Below, piece by piece: positions 34,752 through 42,818 of a DNA stretch of 64,000 nucleotides. The notes beneath the pieces were generated by a model, which was given only the letters and a program-made list of their open reading frames with translations, did no database searches and had not been told where the DNA came from. How positions within the stretch are numbered: the first letter of the stretch is position 1; each line of letters starts with the position of its first letter. The DNA is from Terrisporobacter vanillatitrophus. GTDB taxonomy: Bacteria > Bacillota > Clostridia > Peptostreptococcales > Peptostreptococcaceae. The position numbers and the translations under genes are program-made. The stretch covers positions 1,178,001 through 1,242,000 of the forward strand of contig NZ_CP154625.1 of the NCBI RefSeq assembly GCF_051148895.1. Reading direction: 5' to 3'.

Positions 34752-36173
34752 ATGAATATACCATTGATTATTGTGATTTTATATGTTGTTTTATTACTTG
34801 GAATAAGTGTAGTAATTTCAAAAAAATCAAAAGAAAATAAAGAAGATTTCTTATTATATAAAGGCAAAAATAATACTTTAATTACAGCTGTAACTATATC
34901 TGGTCTTGCCATAGGTGGAGCATCTACCATAGGAATAGCAGAAAATGCCTTCGTTGTCGGACTTTCTGCAGGTTGGTATAATGTAGCTTGGGCATTTGGT
35001 GCAGTTATTGCTAGTACTTTTATCGTGAAAAAATTCAGAAAAGCTGGTTATAGTACAATTACAAAACTGGTTGAATCTATTTATGATGAAAAAACAGGTA
35101 TAATAATGACCTTAGCTATGATATTGATTCAATGTACAATTATAGCACTTCAATATATAGCAGGTGGGTCAATACTTGCCAGCTTATTGCCAGATATTTT
35201 TACTATGAAAAGTGCCATATTCTTTTCTTTTTTAATATTCATGTTAGTAGGGTTTGTAGGTGGAATGGGATCTGCAAGTGTAAGTAATATACTAAACATA
35301 TCATTAATATACATTGGTGTAATAGTATCTTCTGTTGTAGTTTTATTTAATAAAGGTGGATGGGAAGCTGCTAAGTCTATGGCAATGAACACTCCAGAAG
35401 TTCCTTATATGAGTTTGACTTCAGGAATGGGTGTAGCATCAATAATAGCCTGGATTATAGTTATGTGTGGTACAACTAACTCACTTCAAGGAGTTATTCA
35501 AATAGGTTTAACTTCAAAAGATGATAAAAGTGCAATAAATGGATTTAGAATAGGTGCCTTGATAATGATACCAATAGGATTTATGTGTGCAATGCTTGGA
35601 ATTGCGTCAAAAGCCTTAATTCCAGGAGTAGAAGCAACTCTTGCACTACCAAAAATAATCTTATCATTATCACCAGTTATAGCAGGACTTACATTGTCTG
35701 GACTTTGGGCAGCAGATATGTCAACAGCATGCTCTATGCTAATAGGATGTGCGACTACAGTAAGTCATGATGTGTTTTTTAAAACAAAATATGGAGAAAA
35801 AATGAAAGATAAATCATATTTGGTAAATAAAATAATAATTTTAGTAGTAGGTGGATTAACATATATACTATCATCACAGTTGGGAACAATCTTGAGTGCT
35901 ATGAAAGTTTCGTTATCTATGACCATAGGAATTGCTATCGTTGTAATAGCAGGAATTTGGTGTCCCAAGTTTGCAGGGAAAAATTCTGGATTTATTACAA
36001 TTATATCATCTGTAATGGTTGCTAGTGCTTGGATAGTTTTTCCTCAATTAAAAACAATATTTGGTGATATAGGTTATTTAATGTTGCTAGTAACCTGTTC
36101 AACTTTTGTTGTTAGTAGTATATTTGATAAAAATAAGGCAACTTTATTACAACAACAAAAGCAACTTGTATAG
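34752..36173 (+). CDS. Sodium:solute symporter (SSS family), Phe T-box operon
   Basis: 473 residues, about 13 membrane segments, paralogue of the 31554 product (shared start MNIPLIIVILYV and long blocks such as CTIIALQYIAGGSIL and VGGMGSASVSNILNISLIYI). Second gene of the Phe T-box operon after the LarA-like racemase. It probably imports phenylalanine or the hydroxy/oxo acid that the racemase handles. RBS AGGGGG. No clear terminator before the next T-box promoter. Confidence 0.85.
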   Translation: MNIPLIIVILYVVLLLGISVVISKKSKENKEDFLLYKGKNNTLITAVTISGLAIGGASTIGIAENAFVVGLSAGWYNVAWAFGAVIASTFIVKKFRKAGYSTITKLVESIYDEKTGIIMTLAMILIQCTIIALQYIAGGSILASLLPDIFTMKSAIFFSFLIFMLVGFVGGMGSASVSNILNISLIYIGVIVSSVVVLFNKGGWEAAKSMAMNTPEVPYMSLTSGMGVASIIAWIIVMCGTTNSLQGVIQIGLTSKDDKSAINGFRIGALIMIPIGFMCAMLGIASKALIPGVEATLALPKIILSLSPVIAGLTLSGLWAADMSTACSMLIGCATTVSHDVFFKTKYGEKMKDKSYLVNKIIILVVGGLTYILSSQLGTILSAMKVSLSMTIGIAIVVIAGIWCPKFAGKNSGFITIISSVMVASAWIVFPQLKTIFGDIGYLMLLVTCSTFVVSSIFDKNKATLLQQQKQLV

Positions 36174-36254
36174 AAAGTAAAGTTTAATTTTAAATATGCT
36201 TAACAAATTGAACTTATGTTGCAAAAATAATTTTAAGAAAATTCTGAAAAACAG

Positions 36255-36283
36255 TTGATATATTAAAAAAAATGTATTACTAT
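36255..36283 (+). promoter_or_regulatory. SigA promoter of the third T-box operon
   Basis: TTGATA (36255-36260), 17-base spacer, TACTAT (36278-36283). Confidence 0.7.
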
Positions 36284-36304
36284 AATTAGTATTAAAAAAG
36301 AATA

Positions 36305-36600
36305 AAAAGCGATGACGGAGATAAAAATACAGTGGTGTTAAATACAGAGAACTAACGTATGGTGAGAGTTAGATATTAACTAATGTATATAATGATCACT
36401 CCAAAGCTTCTACAGTGAAATTTATTTAGTAAGTGTAGACGTATGCCAGCGTTATATGGCTAGAGTTAAGATGTAAATCCGACTTGAAGAGAGATATAGC
36501 TATATTTTAATTTTAGCTATAAATAAGGTGGTACCGCGAAAGTTAAACTTTCGTCCTTATAAGTATGAGTAAATCTGCTTATAGGACGAAAGTTTTTTTA
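36305..36600 (+). promoter_or_regulatory. T-box leader, probable specifier AUC (Ile)
   Basis: AAAAGCGATGA start, AAGGTGGTACCGCGA antiterminator bulge (36525-36539) and a long terminator ACTTTCGTCCTTATAAG / CTTATAGGACGAAAGT (36545-36600). The GGAG/CTCC helix places AUG-AUC-A in the specifier loop, giving AUC at 36395-36397. CAC (His) in an alternative register is disfavoured because UGGU calls for an A discriminator and tRNA-His normally has C. This leader differs clearly from the other two. Confidence 0.8.
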
Positions 36601-36690
36601 TTTAAAAAATACTAAAATAATAGTTTCGATGATTTACTTTAGCTTTAAGTATAAGTAAATCCGTTAAGTAAAAGAGAGGTGATGGTTCAA

Positions 36691-37752
36691 ATGGATATTG
36701 ATATTAGTCATATTAGAGTAGACATAAATGAAATTGAATTAAAGAAAAATAATATTAAAGAAAAATTAGGGGGAAAAATAATTATGAAAACTTTAGAAAA
36801 ACTAAGTAATTTTGCATCAAAATATATGGCTTTTATAGTATTAGCTTTTGCAGGTCTATCAGTATTTAGACCAAATACATTTGAATTTGCAGCGCCTCAT
36901 GTAAATACATGGTTAGGGATAATAATGTTTGGAATGGGAATGACATTAAGATTAGAAGATTTTAGGCTTGTACTCACAAGACCAAAAGATGTTCTTAGTG
37001 GGTCTTTAGCACAATTTACTGTAATGCCTTTGGTGGCATTTTTAGTATCTAAAATATTAAATTTACCAACAGAACTGGCAGTAGGATTAATATTAGTAGG
37101 ATGTTGTCCAGGAGGTGCATCGTCAAATGTAATGGCATTTATGGCAAAGGGTGATGTAGCCTTATCAGTAACACTAACTTCTATATCAACACTTTTAGCT
37201 CCATTTTTAACTCCAGCATTAACACTTCTATTAGGAGGAAGTAATATAGAAGTTTCATTAACATCAATGTTTATATCAATATTAAAAGTTGTATTAGTTC
37301 CTATAGTTTTAGGATTATTGTGTAATAGATTTTTACCGAGATTTGTTGAGGAGGGTACAAAATTAGTTCCACTTTTATCTACAGTTTGCTTAGTTTTAAT
37401 AATAGGATCAATAGTAGGAAAAAATGTAGACTCATTACTTACTTCAGGATGGCTTATATTAGTAGCAGTAATGATGCACAATAGCATAGGTTATTTCTTA
37501 GGATATTTAGTAGCTAAGAAAATAGGTTTAGAAGAGGCGAAAAGAAGAACTATGGCAATAGAAGTAGGTCTACAAAATGGTGGTCTTGCCACATCTTTAG
37601 CAATGACACATTTCTCACCAATGACTGCAATCCCAGGTGTGGTATCTAGTACATATCATGCTGTGTCAGGGGCATTACTTGCTAATTATTGGTCAAGTAA
37701 GCCGTTAGATAAAAAACAACTAGACAAAGTTAATAAAGTAATAACTATGTAA
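36691..37752 (+). CDS. BASS-family transporter (bile acid:Na+ symporter type), Ile T-box controlled
   Basis: 353 residues from ATG 36691, which follows the extended ribosome site GAGAGGTGAT; an internal ATG at 36784 (322 residues, RBS AGGGGG) is where the family homology begins. The core has about nine membrane segments with MFGMGMTLRLEDF and VGCCPGGASSNVM, typical of SBF/BASS proteins, some of which carry 2-oxo acids such as pyruvate or ketopantoate. The 31-residue N-terminal extension is strikingly Ile rich. Control by an Ile T-box suggests import of isoleucine or its 2-oxo acid (inference). Confidence 0.82.
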   Translation: MDIDISHIRVDINEIELKKNNIKEKLGGKIIMKTLEKLSNFASKYMAFIVLAFAGLSVFRPNTFEFAAPHVNTWLGIIMFGMGMTLRLEDFRLVLTRPKDVLSGSLAQFTVMPLVAFLVSKILNLPTELAVGLILVGCCPGGASSNVMAFMAKGDVALSVTLTSISTLLAPFLTPALTLLLGGSNIEVSLTSMFISILKVVLVPIVLGLLCNRFLPRFVEEGTKLVPLLSTVCLVLIIGSIVGKNVDSLLTSGWLILVAVMMHNSIGYFLGYLVAKKIGLEEAKRRTMAIEVGLQNGGLATSLAMTHFSPMTAIPGVVSSTYHAVSGALLANYWSSKPLDKKQLDKVNKVITM

Positions 37753-37781
37753 ATATGAGTAATATTAAAAATTAGTACATA

Positions 37782-37815
37782 ATCAAAAGATAGCAGTTGC
37801 CGTCTTTTGATTATA
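37782..37815 (+). terminator. Rho-independent terminator
   Basis: AATCAAAAGA / TCTTTTGATT stem, 12-base loop; weak T run. Confidence 0.65.
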
Positions 37816-37938
37816 TTTATAAATAGATGAAAATTATATTAAAAAAATTATATGGAAAAATTCAATGATAAAATAATTAGTTAAGGGTAGATTTTTCTTA
37901 TAATGTTAGATACAATTGACATGTAGTTAAATATTTAT

Positions 37939-38011
37939 GGCTCATTAGCTTAGTTGGTAGAGCACCTGACTCTTAATCAGGGGGTCCTGGGTTCGAGTCC
38001 CAGATGGGTCA
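37939..38011 (+). tRNA. tRNA-Lys (anticodon CTT)
   Basis: 73 nt cloverleaf: acceptor GGCTCAT / ATGGGTC with A discriminator, D-arm AGCTTAGTTGGTAGAGC, anticodon arm CCTGA-CTCTTAA-TCAGG with anticodon CTT, T-arm CTGGG-TTCGAGT-CCCAG. CCA is not encoded. It reads AAG codons and stands alone before a terminator. Confidence 0.95.
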
Positions 38012-38015
38012 CTTT

Positions 38016-38050
38016 GAAATCTCATTGATATAATGTCAGTGGGATTTTTT
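38016..38050 (+). terminator. Terminator after tRNA-Lys
   Basis: AAATCTCATTGA / TCAGTGGGATTT (one wobble) followed by T run. Confidence 0.85.
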
Positions 38051-38108
38051 ATTGAGGATTATTGTATTGATGAATTATTAAAAAAGAAGGTATAATTAAA
38101 ATTAATAA

Positions 38109-38210
38109 AAGGGTAATAAGTTAATTATAAAAAAGAAAGAATTAGTTCAAACGTTTAATGAGTGGTGGAATGATAATGTGAATGATTTTACAATAAGAAA
38201 ATTAGATTAG
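38109..38210 (+). pseudogene. Possible gene remnant without start
   Basis: A 34-codon open stretch without a start reads ...KKKELVQTFNEWWNDNVNDF TIRKLD and stop. The Trp-Trp and balanced composition look like a protein tail. Source unknown; could be chance. Confidence 0.2.
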
Positions 38211-38252
38211 ATAAAAGATGTTTAAATTTAGGAAAATAACAAGGATGGAAAC

Positions 38253-38927
38253 ATGATTTCAATAATAATTCCAATTTATAATGAAGAAAAAAATATTATA
38301 AAACTTCAAGATAATTTAGCTAAGTTAAAAGGAAGTTTTGAAGTTATATTTTGTGATGGAGGAAGTAGTGATAAAACGAAAGATTTAATATATAGTACTT
38401 TTACTGTGGTAAATTGCCCTAAGGGAAGAGCAAATCAAATGAATTATGGAAGTAATGTATCAAATGGGGATGTGCTATTTTTCCTTCACTGTGATAGCCT
38501 AATAGAAGAAGATGTAATTATTAAAATTCAAGATGAAATAAATAAAGGTTGTAAATTAGGTTGTTTAAAATTAAAATTTGATAATGAAATAATATGGATG
38601 AAGATTTGTGGTTATATGTCTAACTTAAGAGTAAAACTAAGAAAAATAGCATTTGGGGATCAAGGAATATTTATAACAAAAGAACTATTTGAAGAAATGG
38701 GTGGAATGCCTAATTTACCTATAATGGAAGATTTAGAATTATCTTTAAAGTTAAAAAGAAAGAAATATTATTTTAAACAAATAGATAGCCAAATAACAAC
38801 TTCAGCTAGAAGATTTTTGGACAAAGGTATATTTAAGACTATGACTCAAATGCAAAAACTACAACTTCAATACTTGTGTGGAAGAGATATAAATGAAATT
38901 AACAAAGAATATAGAGACATTAGGTGA
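38253..38927 (+). CDS. TIGR04283-type family 2 glycosyltransferase
   Basis: 224 residues. GT-A fold: IIIPIYNEEKNI, FCDGGSSDKT, GRANQMNYGSN, FLHCDS as the metal site and AFGDQGIF...PIMEDLELSLKL as acceptor region. This is the pattern of the TIGR04283 group named for arsenosugar clusters of other bacteria, but no ArsM or ArsS is here, so the name should not be taken as function. A weak start (ATG 38253 after AAGGAT). The next gene starts 4 bp after its stop. Confidence 0.8.
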   Translation: MISIIIPIYNEEKNIIKLQDNLAKLKGSFEVIFCDGGSSDKTKDLIYSTFTVVNCPKGRANQMNYGSNVSNGDVLFFLHCDSLIEEDVIIKIQDEINKGCKLGCLKLKFDNEIIWMKICGYMSNLRVKLRKIAFGDQGIFITKELFEEMGGMPNLPIMEDLELSLKLKRKKYYFKQIDSQITTSARRFLDKGIFKTMTQMQKLQLQYLCGRDINEINKEYRDIR

Positions 38928-38931
38928 TGAA

Positions 38932-39624
38932 ATGAGAGAGGCAATTATTATTTTTACAAGAGTTCCCATACCAGGGAAAACAAAAACAAGGCTACAAAGT
39001 TTTCTTACAAAAGATCAATGTGCGGAGATTCACAAAAACTTTTTAAAAGATATTAAATATACTTGTGAAAAATTGAAAAGAGATATTTTTATATTTTATA
39101 CACCGGAAGATAAGAATAATATTCTGAAAAATATATTTGGTCATAAATTTAAGTATAAAATACAAGAAGGAAATGATTTAGGGGAAAAGATGTATAATGC
39201 AATAGACTATGTTTTAGGGAAAAAATATAACTCGTGTATATTAATAGGAAGTGACATACCTTTCTTAAAAGAAGATGACTTAAAAAAGGCTTTTAAAATT
39301 TTGAAAGATAAAGATATTGTTTTAGGACCAACAGTAGATAAGGGATATTATCTAGTAGGAATGAAAAATCCTACTAAAGCAGTATTTGAAAATGTTCAAT
39401 ATGGTTATGGAAATGTATTAGATGATACTGTAGCATCAATAAAAAATTCAAATTTAACTTATGATTTAACTAATAAAAATATTGATATAGATGAAAAAGA
39501 AGATTTAGTTCACTTTTACAATGAAATAAAAAAAGAAAATATAAGTGAAAATATGCACACATCAAAATATATTATTGAAGTTATTGAGGAGTATGAAAGA
39601 CAATGTTTACAATTAACGGTTTAG
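38932..39624 (+). CDS. TIGR04282/DUF2064 glycosyltransferase-like protein
   Basis: 230 residues from ATG 38932; an in-frame ATG 13 codons upstream overlaps the previous gene. IIFTRVPIPGKTKTRL at the N-terminus is the nucleotide-binding signature of DUF2064, followed by QEGNDLGEKM, ILIGSDIPFL and VLGPTVDKGYYLVG (GPxxDGGYxLiG-like). It resembles a sugar nucleotidyltransferase/GT-A fold. It almost always travels with TIGR04283 proteins, as here. Its end overlaps the next gene by 22 bp. Confidence 0.82.
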   Translation: MREAIIIFTRVPIPGKTKTRLQSFLTKDQCAEIHKNFLKDIKYTCEKLKRDIFIFYTPEDKNNILKNIFGHKFKYKIQEGNDLGEKMYNAIDYVLGKKYNSCILIGSDIPFLKEDDLKKAFKILKDKDIVLGPTVDKGYYLVGMKNPTKAVFENVQYGYGNVLDDTVASIKNSNLTYDLTNKNIDIDEKEDLVHFYNEIKKENISENMHTSKYIIEVIEEYERQCLQLTV

Positions 39625-40625
39625 AAGAGTATGTAAAGAAACAAGAATTTTTAGAAGAATTAAATATTCCTAAAGATAGTAAAATTGATTTTCAGTTACT
39701 TGCACAAGGTGAATACAATATAAATTACTTATTTACTCATCCAGTAACAAAAGATAATTTGATTTTTCGGGTAAACACAGCAAGTCAAATGGACTTAAGT
39801 GATCAGATTGAATATGAGTACAAATCATTATTACAATTAAAAGAAAGTAAAAGAACACCAATACCAATATATGTTGATGGAAGTAAAAAACATCTTGATT
39901 ATGGTGTTTTAGTTATGAATTTCTTACAAGGTGTTCCTTTAGATTATAGAAAAGATTTATATATAGCAGCCAGTTGCTTAGGAGATATTCATAGTGTAGT
40001 ATTAGAAGAAAATTCACATTTATTATGTCCTAAAAATCCATTACAAGCAATAATTGATGAATGTGAAACTATGGTTCAAACTTATTATAATAGTCCTTTT
40101 GTAGATAAAGAAAAGAAAAAACAAATAAAAAGAATGTTAAACTTAGGGCAAAGAATGATAAAAAGTACAGGAGAGTATAAGGGACGAAGATGCATTATTA
40201 ATACGGAGCTAAATTCAAGTAACTTTTTAATAAATGGTGAAAATAATAATAACTATATAATAGATTGGGAAAAACCAATATTAGGAGAACCGGCACAAGA
40301 TTTAGGGCATTTTCTAGCACCAACAACTACATTTTGGAAAACAGATGTTATTTTATCACAGGAAGAAATTGAAAAATTTACTGAAGAATATATAAAAGTT
40401 GTTGGAAATAGATTTAATACAAATGACATAAAAGATAGACTAAATTTATATATTCCAATAACCTGTTTAAGGGGAATTACTTGGTGTGCTATGGCTTGGG
40501 TTCAATATAAAGATCCTAATAAATTAATAAGAAATGAGTTCACAGCTAAAAAATTGGATGATTATTTATCAAAGGATTTCTTAGATATGATAGAAAATCG
40601 ATACTTTAAAAATAAAAATTTATAA
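39603..40625 (+). CDS. APH-fold small-molecule phosphotransferase
   Basis: 340 residues. LLAQGEYNINYLF is the P-loop-like start, LIFRVN carries the ATP Lys region, LGDIHS, then INTELNSSNFLI in place of the usual HGDLxxxN (the catalytic His/Asp positions are changed to Asn/Glu), and YIIDWEKPILGEPAQDLGHFL as the Mg-binding DWE block. It resembles choline or aminoglycoside kinases and fructosamine kinases. The altered catalytic loop could alter activity. RBS GGAG inside the previous gene. Confidence 0.75.
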   Translation: MFTINGLEEYVKKQEFLEELNIPKDSKIDFQLLAQGEYNINYLFTHPVTKDNLIFRVNTASQMDLSDQIEYEYKSLLQLKESKRTPIPIYVDGSKKHLDYGVLVMNFLQGVPLDYRKDLYIAASCLGDIHSVVLEENSHLLCPKNPLQAIIDECETMVQTYYNSPFVDKEKKKQIKRMLNLGQRMIKSTGEYKGRRCIINTELNSSNFLINGENNNNYIIDWEKPILGEPAQDLGHFLAPTTTFWKTDVILSQEEIEKFTEEYIKVVGNRFNTNDIKDRLNLYIPITCLRGITWCAMAWVQYKDPNKLIRNEFTAKKLDDYLSKDFLDMIENRYFKNKNL

Positions 40626-40638
40626 AAGTGTTATTTAG

Positions 40639-40668
40639 GCATGCTAATATTAGCATGCTTATTTTATT
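40639..40668 (+). terminator. Terminator with a 20-bp perfect palindrome
   Basis: GCATGCTAAT / ATTAGCATGC with no loop bases, followed by TTATTTTATTTATTTT. Confidence 0.65.
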
Positions 40669-40764
40669 TATTTTGAACAATAAAGTTGTCTAAAGGAGAA
40701 AGATCTATGTGGTAGCCAAAATAGTAAAAATGAATTTTTATAAAATCAAAATTACAAATTTCTT

Positions 40765-40813
40765 AGTTATAGAAAAAAACTATAAAATGGAAGTTATATA
40801 GAAAACTATAATT
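40765..40813 (+). promoter_or_regulatory. Two TATAG...CTATA inverted repeats (candidate operators)
   Basis: GTTATAG-A7-CTATAA (40766-40785) and GTTATATAG-A4-CTATAATT (40793-40813) repeat one motif twice about 28 bp apart, 70-115 bp before the TVP38 gene. A dimeric regulator is possible; the AT content makes this tentative. Confidence 0.25.
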
Positions 40814-40881
40814 AGACTTAAATTAAATCACATGATAGAATGAATTTACGAATGTAAAAAATTATACAAGGAGGTCGAATT

Positions 40882-41592
40882 ATGGAAAATAAAAAAAGTA
40901 ATGTTTATGGAAAAATAGCAATTATAATTCTATTATTTATAAGTATACTAAGTTATTTTTTAGTTCCATCTATAAAAACAACAATTGATAATATTGCTTT
41001 TATGTTTAAATCAGGAGATTTTACAAAAGTAGGAGACTTTGTTGAATCTTATGGTCCTTATGCAGCATTAGTATCATTTATGTTAATGATATTTCAATCT
41101 ATAGCTGCGCCTCTTCCAGCTTTTCTTATTACTTTTGCAAACGCTAACTTATTTGGTTGGTGGCAAGGGGCTATATTATCATGGTCAAGTGCAATGGTAG
41201 GAGCTGCAGTTTGTTTCTTTATTGCTAGAATATTAGGTCGTGATGTGGCTATAAAATTAACTAGCAAAAGAGGAATAGAACAAGTAGATACTTTTTTTAC
41301 TAAATATGGAAAACAAAGTATATTAATTGCTAGACTTTTACCATTTATGTCATTTGATATTGTAAGCTATGCAGCAGGATTAACTGGTATGGGATTCTGG
41401 GGATTCTTTATTGCTACTGGATTAGGTCAATTACCTGCAACAATAGTTTACTCTTATGTTGGAGGGATGTTAACTGGTGGTGCTAGGTTATTAGTAACAG
41501 GATTATTAATATTATTTGCTCTAACAATATTAATTTTCTTAATGAAACAAGTATATAGTGATAGACAAAGGAAATTAAAAAAAGATAATTAA
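40882..41592 (+). CDS. TVP38/TMEM64-family membrane protein (YdjX-like)
   Basis: 236 residues with about six hydrophobic segments. The re-entrant-loop block IAAPLPAFLITFANANLFG, GAAVCFFIARILGR, and RLLPFMSFDIVSYAAGLTGM are hallmarks of the DedA/VTT superfamily, some of which flip lipids or carry undecaprenyl phosphate. RBS AAGGAGG. First gene of the operon that repeats the E. coli ydjX-ydjY-ydjZ order; the second family member is at 45160. Confidence 0.85.
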   Translation: MENKKSNVYGKIAIIILLFISILSYFLVPSIKTTIDNIAFMFKSGDFTKVGDFVESYGPYAALVSFMLMIFQSIAAPLPAFLITFANANLFGWWQGAILSWSSAMVGAAVCFFIARILGRDVAIKLTSKRGIEQVDTFFTKYGKQSILIARLLPFMSFDIVSYAAGLTGMGFWGFFIATGLGQLPATIVYSYVGGMLTGGARLLVTGLLILFALTILIFLMKQVYSDRQRKLKKDN

Positions 41593-41653
41593 AGAATTTT
41601 AAATAGTACTGTCTATTTAATAAATAAAAATAAAACTATGGGGGATATAAAAT

Positions 41654-42301
41654 ATGAAAATGAAAAAAATGATATCTTTATTAGCTGTTGGTACATTAAT
41701 GTTTGCTATGACAGCTTGTTCAAAATCTAAAGAGGGAACTTCAGATGAAAAAACATTAATAGTAGAAAATAATGAAGTGAAAATGTTAGCGGAAGTAAAT
41801 GGAAAATATTTCACAGAATCAACTCGTCATGGAGTAGTATTTAAAGACGGATCAAATGGAGAAAAATCAGTACTTCGTGGATTAGCTGATGAAAAAGAAT
41901 TCCATCAAGCTTTATTAGATATAGGTGCTAAACCAGGTGATAATTTAACTGCTCAAGATATGAAGGCTTCATCTTCAGCTGAAGGAACAGCTGTAGAGGG
42001 AGAAAAATTAGAAGCAGTTGTTACTTGGGAAGGGCAAGACAAAGAAATACCATTTGAAGATATAATAAAATCAAGTGATGAAAGAAAAATGGATTTACGT
42101 TTTGGTGGAAATTTAGGAAGTGCTAAAACTAATAATACTGGGTGTGTACTTTGTTTAGACAGTTGTGCAACTGGTATAACTAGTGATGCGGCTTATGCTA
42201 CAGGAACATCACAAAATAAGGAAGTTCAATGGTTTGGTGATGAAAGTGTATTACCAGAAGACGGAACTAAGGTTTGGGTAACTTTCCGTATAGCTGAGTA
42301 A
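41654..42301 (+). CDS. YdjY-like lipoprotein with Cys cluster
   Basis: 215 residues. Lipobox MTAC (Cys about 23). A domain with STRHGVVFKDGSNG, VLRGLADEKEFHQALLDIGAKPGDNLT follows the YdjY pattern (a conserved THES/RHG strand, then a helix and LGAKPG). Near the C-terminus GCVLCLDSC is a three-Cys motif that could bind a metal or cofactor outside the membrane. It sits between two TVP38 genes, as YdjY does in Escherichia coli. RBS GGGGGAT. Function unknown. Confidence 0.7.
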   Translation: MKMKKMISLLAVGTLMFAMTACSKSKEGTSDEKTLIVENNEVKMLAEVNGKYFTESTRHGVVFKDGSNGEKSVLRGLADEKEFHQALLDIGAKPGDNLTAQDMKASSSAEGTAVEGEKLEAVVTWEGQDKEIPFEDIIKSSDERKMDLRFGGNLGSAKTNNTGCVLCLDSCATGITSDAAYATGTSQNKEVQWFGDESVLPEDGTKVWVTFRIAE

Positions 42302-42335
42302 TTTTATAAACCATAGCAAAAATAATAATATTATT

Positions 42336-42378
42336 ATATCTCAAGGTGTTATAGTTTCACTTTGAGATATTCTTATTT
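42336..42378 (+). terminator. Hairpin between YdjY-like and DUF4418 genes
   Basis: ATATCTCAAGGTG / CACTTTGAGATAT then TTCTTATTT; may be a partial terminator within the operon. Confidence 0.55.
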
Positions 42379-42408
42379 AAAGACATAGAACAAATGAGGA
42401 GATAAAAA

Positions 42409-42816
42409 ATGAAAAATAGAGTAGGAATGTCAATATTTTATATAATAACGGGGCTTTTAATGTTCCTTGGACCAAAATATATTTTTGTTGGATGTGGATT
42501 TAAACCGGATCGTCCTATGAAATGTTGGTGGTCAACTCAAGCAATTCTAGGTATAGGAATTTTACTTATTATAGTAGGGATTTGTTATATGTTGATAAAA
42601 TCAAAAGGAATAAATCTTGGAATATCTTTAATGAGTATTTTTATAGGTATGTATTCTATAGCTATACCAAAATTTTTAATAGGTGGATGTAAAAAAGACA
42701 CTATGCCATGTTTAACAGTAGAATTTCCTTCAATATATTTGATCTGTGGAGTTTTAATTATTGTTTCTATAATAAATATTATATATTTAAGAAAAAAAAT
42801 CGAAGGAAATAAATAA
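42409..42816 (+). CDS. DUF4418 membrane protein
   Basis: 135 residues with four membrane segments. The extracytoplasmic turns carry conserved Cys: GCGF...MKCWWSTQAILGIG after the first helix and GGCKKDTMPC after the third. This layout is that of DUF4418, regularly found next to a MacB/FtsX-like permease and ATPase. The four Cys suggest metal or thiol handling (inference). RBS GAGGAG. The permease gene starts 2 bp after its stop. Confidence 0.72.
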   Translation: MKNRVGMSIFYIITGLLMFLGPKYIFVGCGFKPDRPMKCWWSTQAILGIGILLIIVGICYMLIKSKGINLGISLMSIFIGMYSIAIPKFLIGGCKKDTMPCLTVEFPSIYLICGVLIIVSIINIIYLRKKIEGNK

Positions 42817-42818
42817 TT

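Noticed and set aside
36395..36400. Reading the third T-box specifier as CAC (His) or UCA (Ser)
   Set aside because: Aligning from the lower helix gives AUC followed by A as in the other two leaders, and UGGU does not fit tRNA-His (C discriminator) or tRNA-Ser (G discriminator).
40692..40715. Minimal ORF ATG-TGG-TAG behind AAAGGAG
   Set aside because: A two-codon frame with a good ribosome site could be a leader, but nothing else supports it and short AT-rich DNA gives such matches easily.
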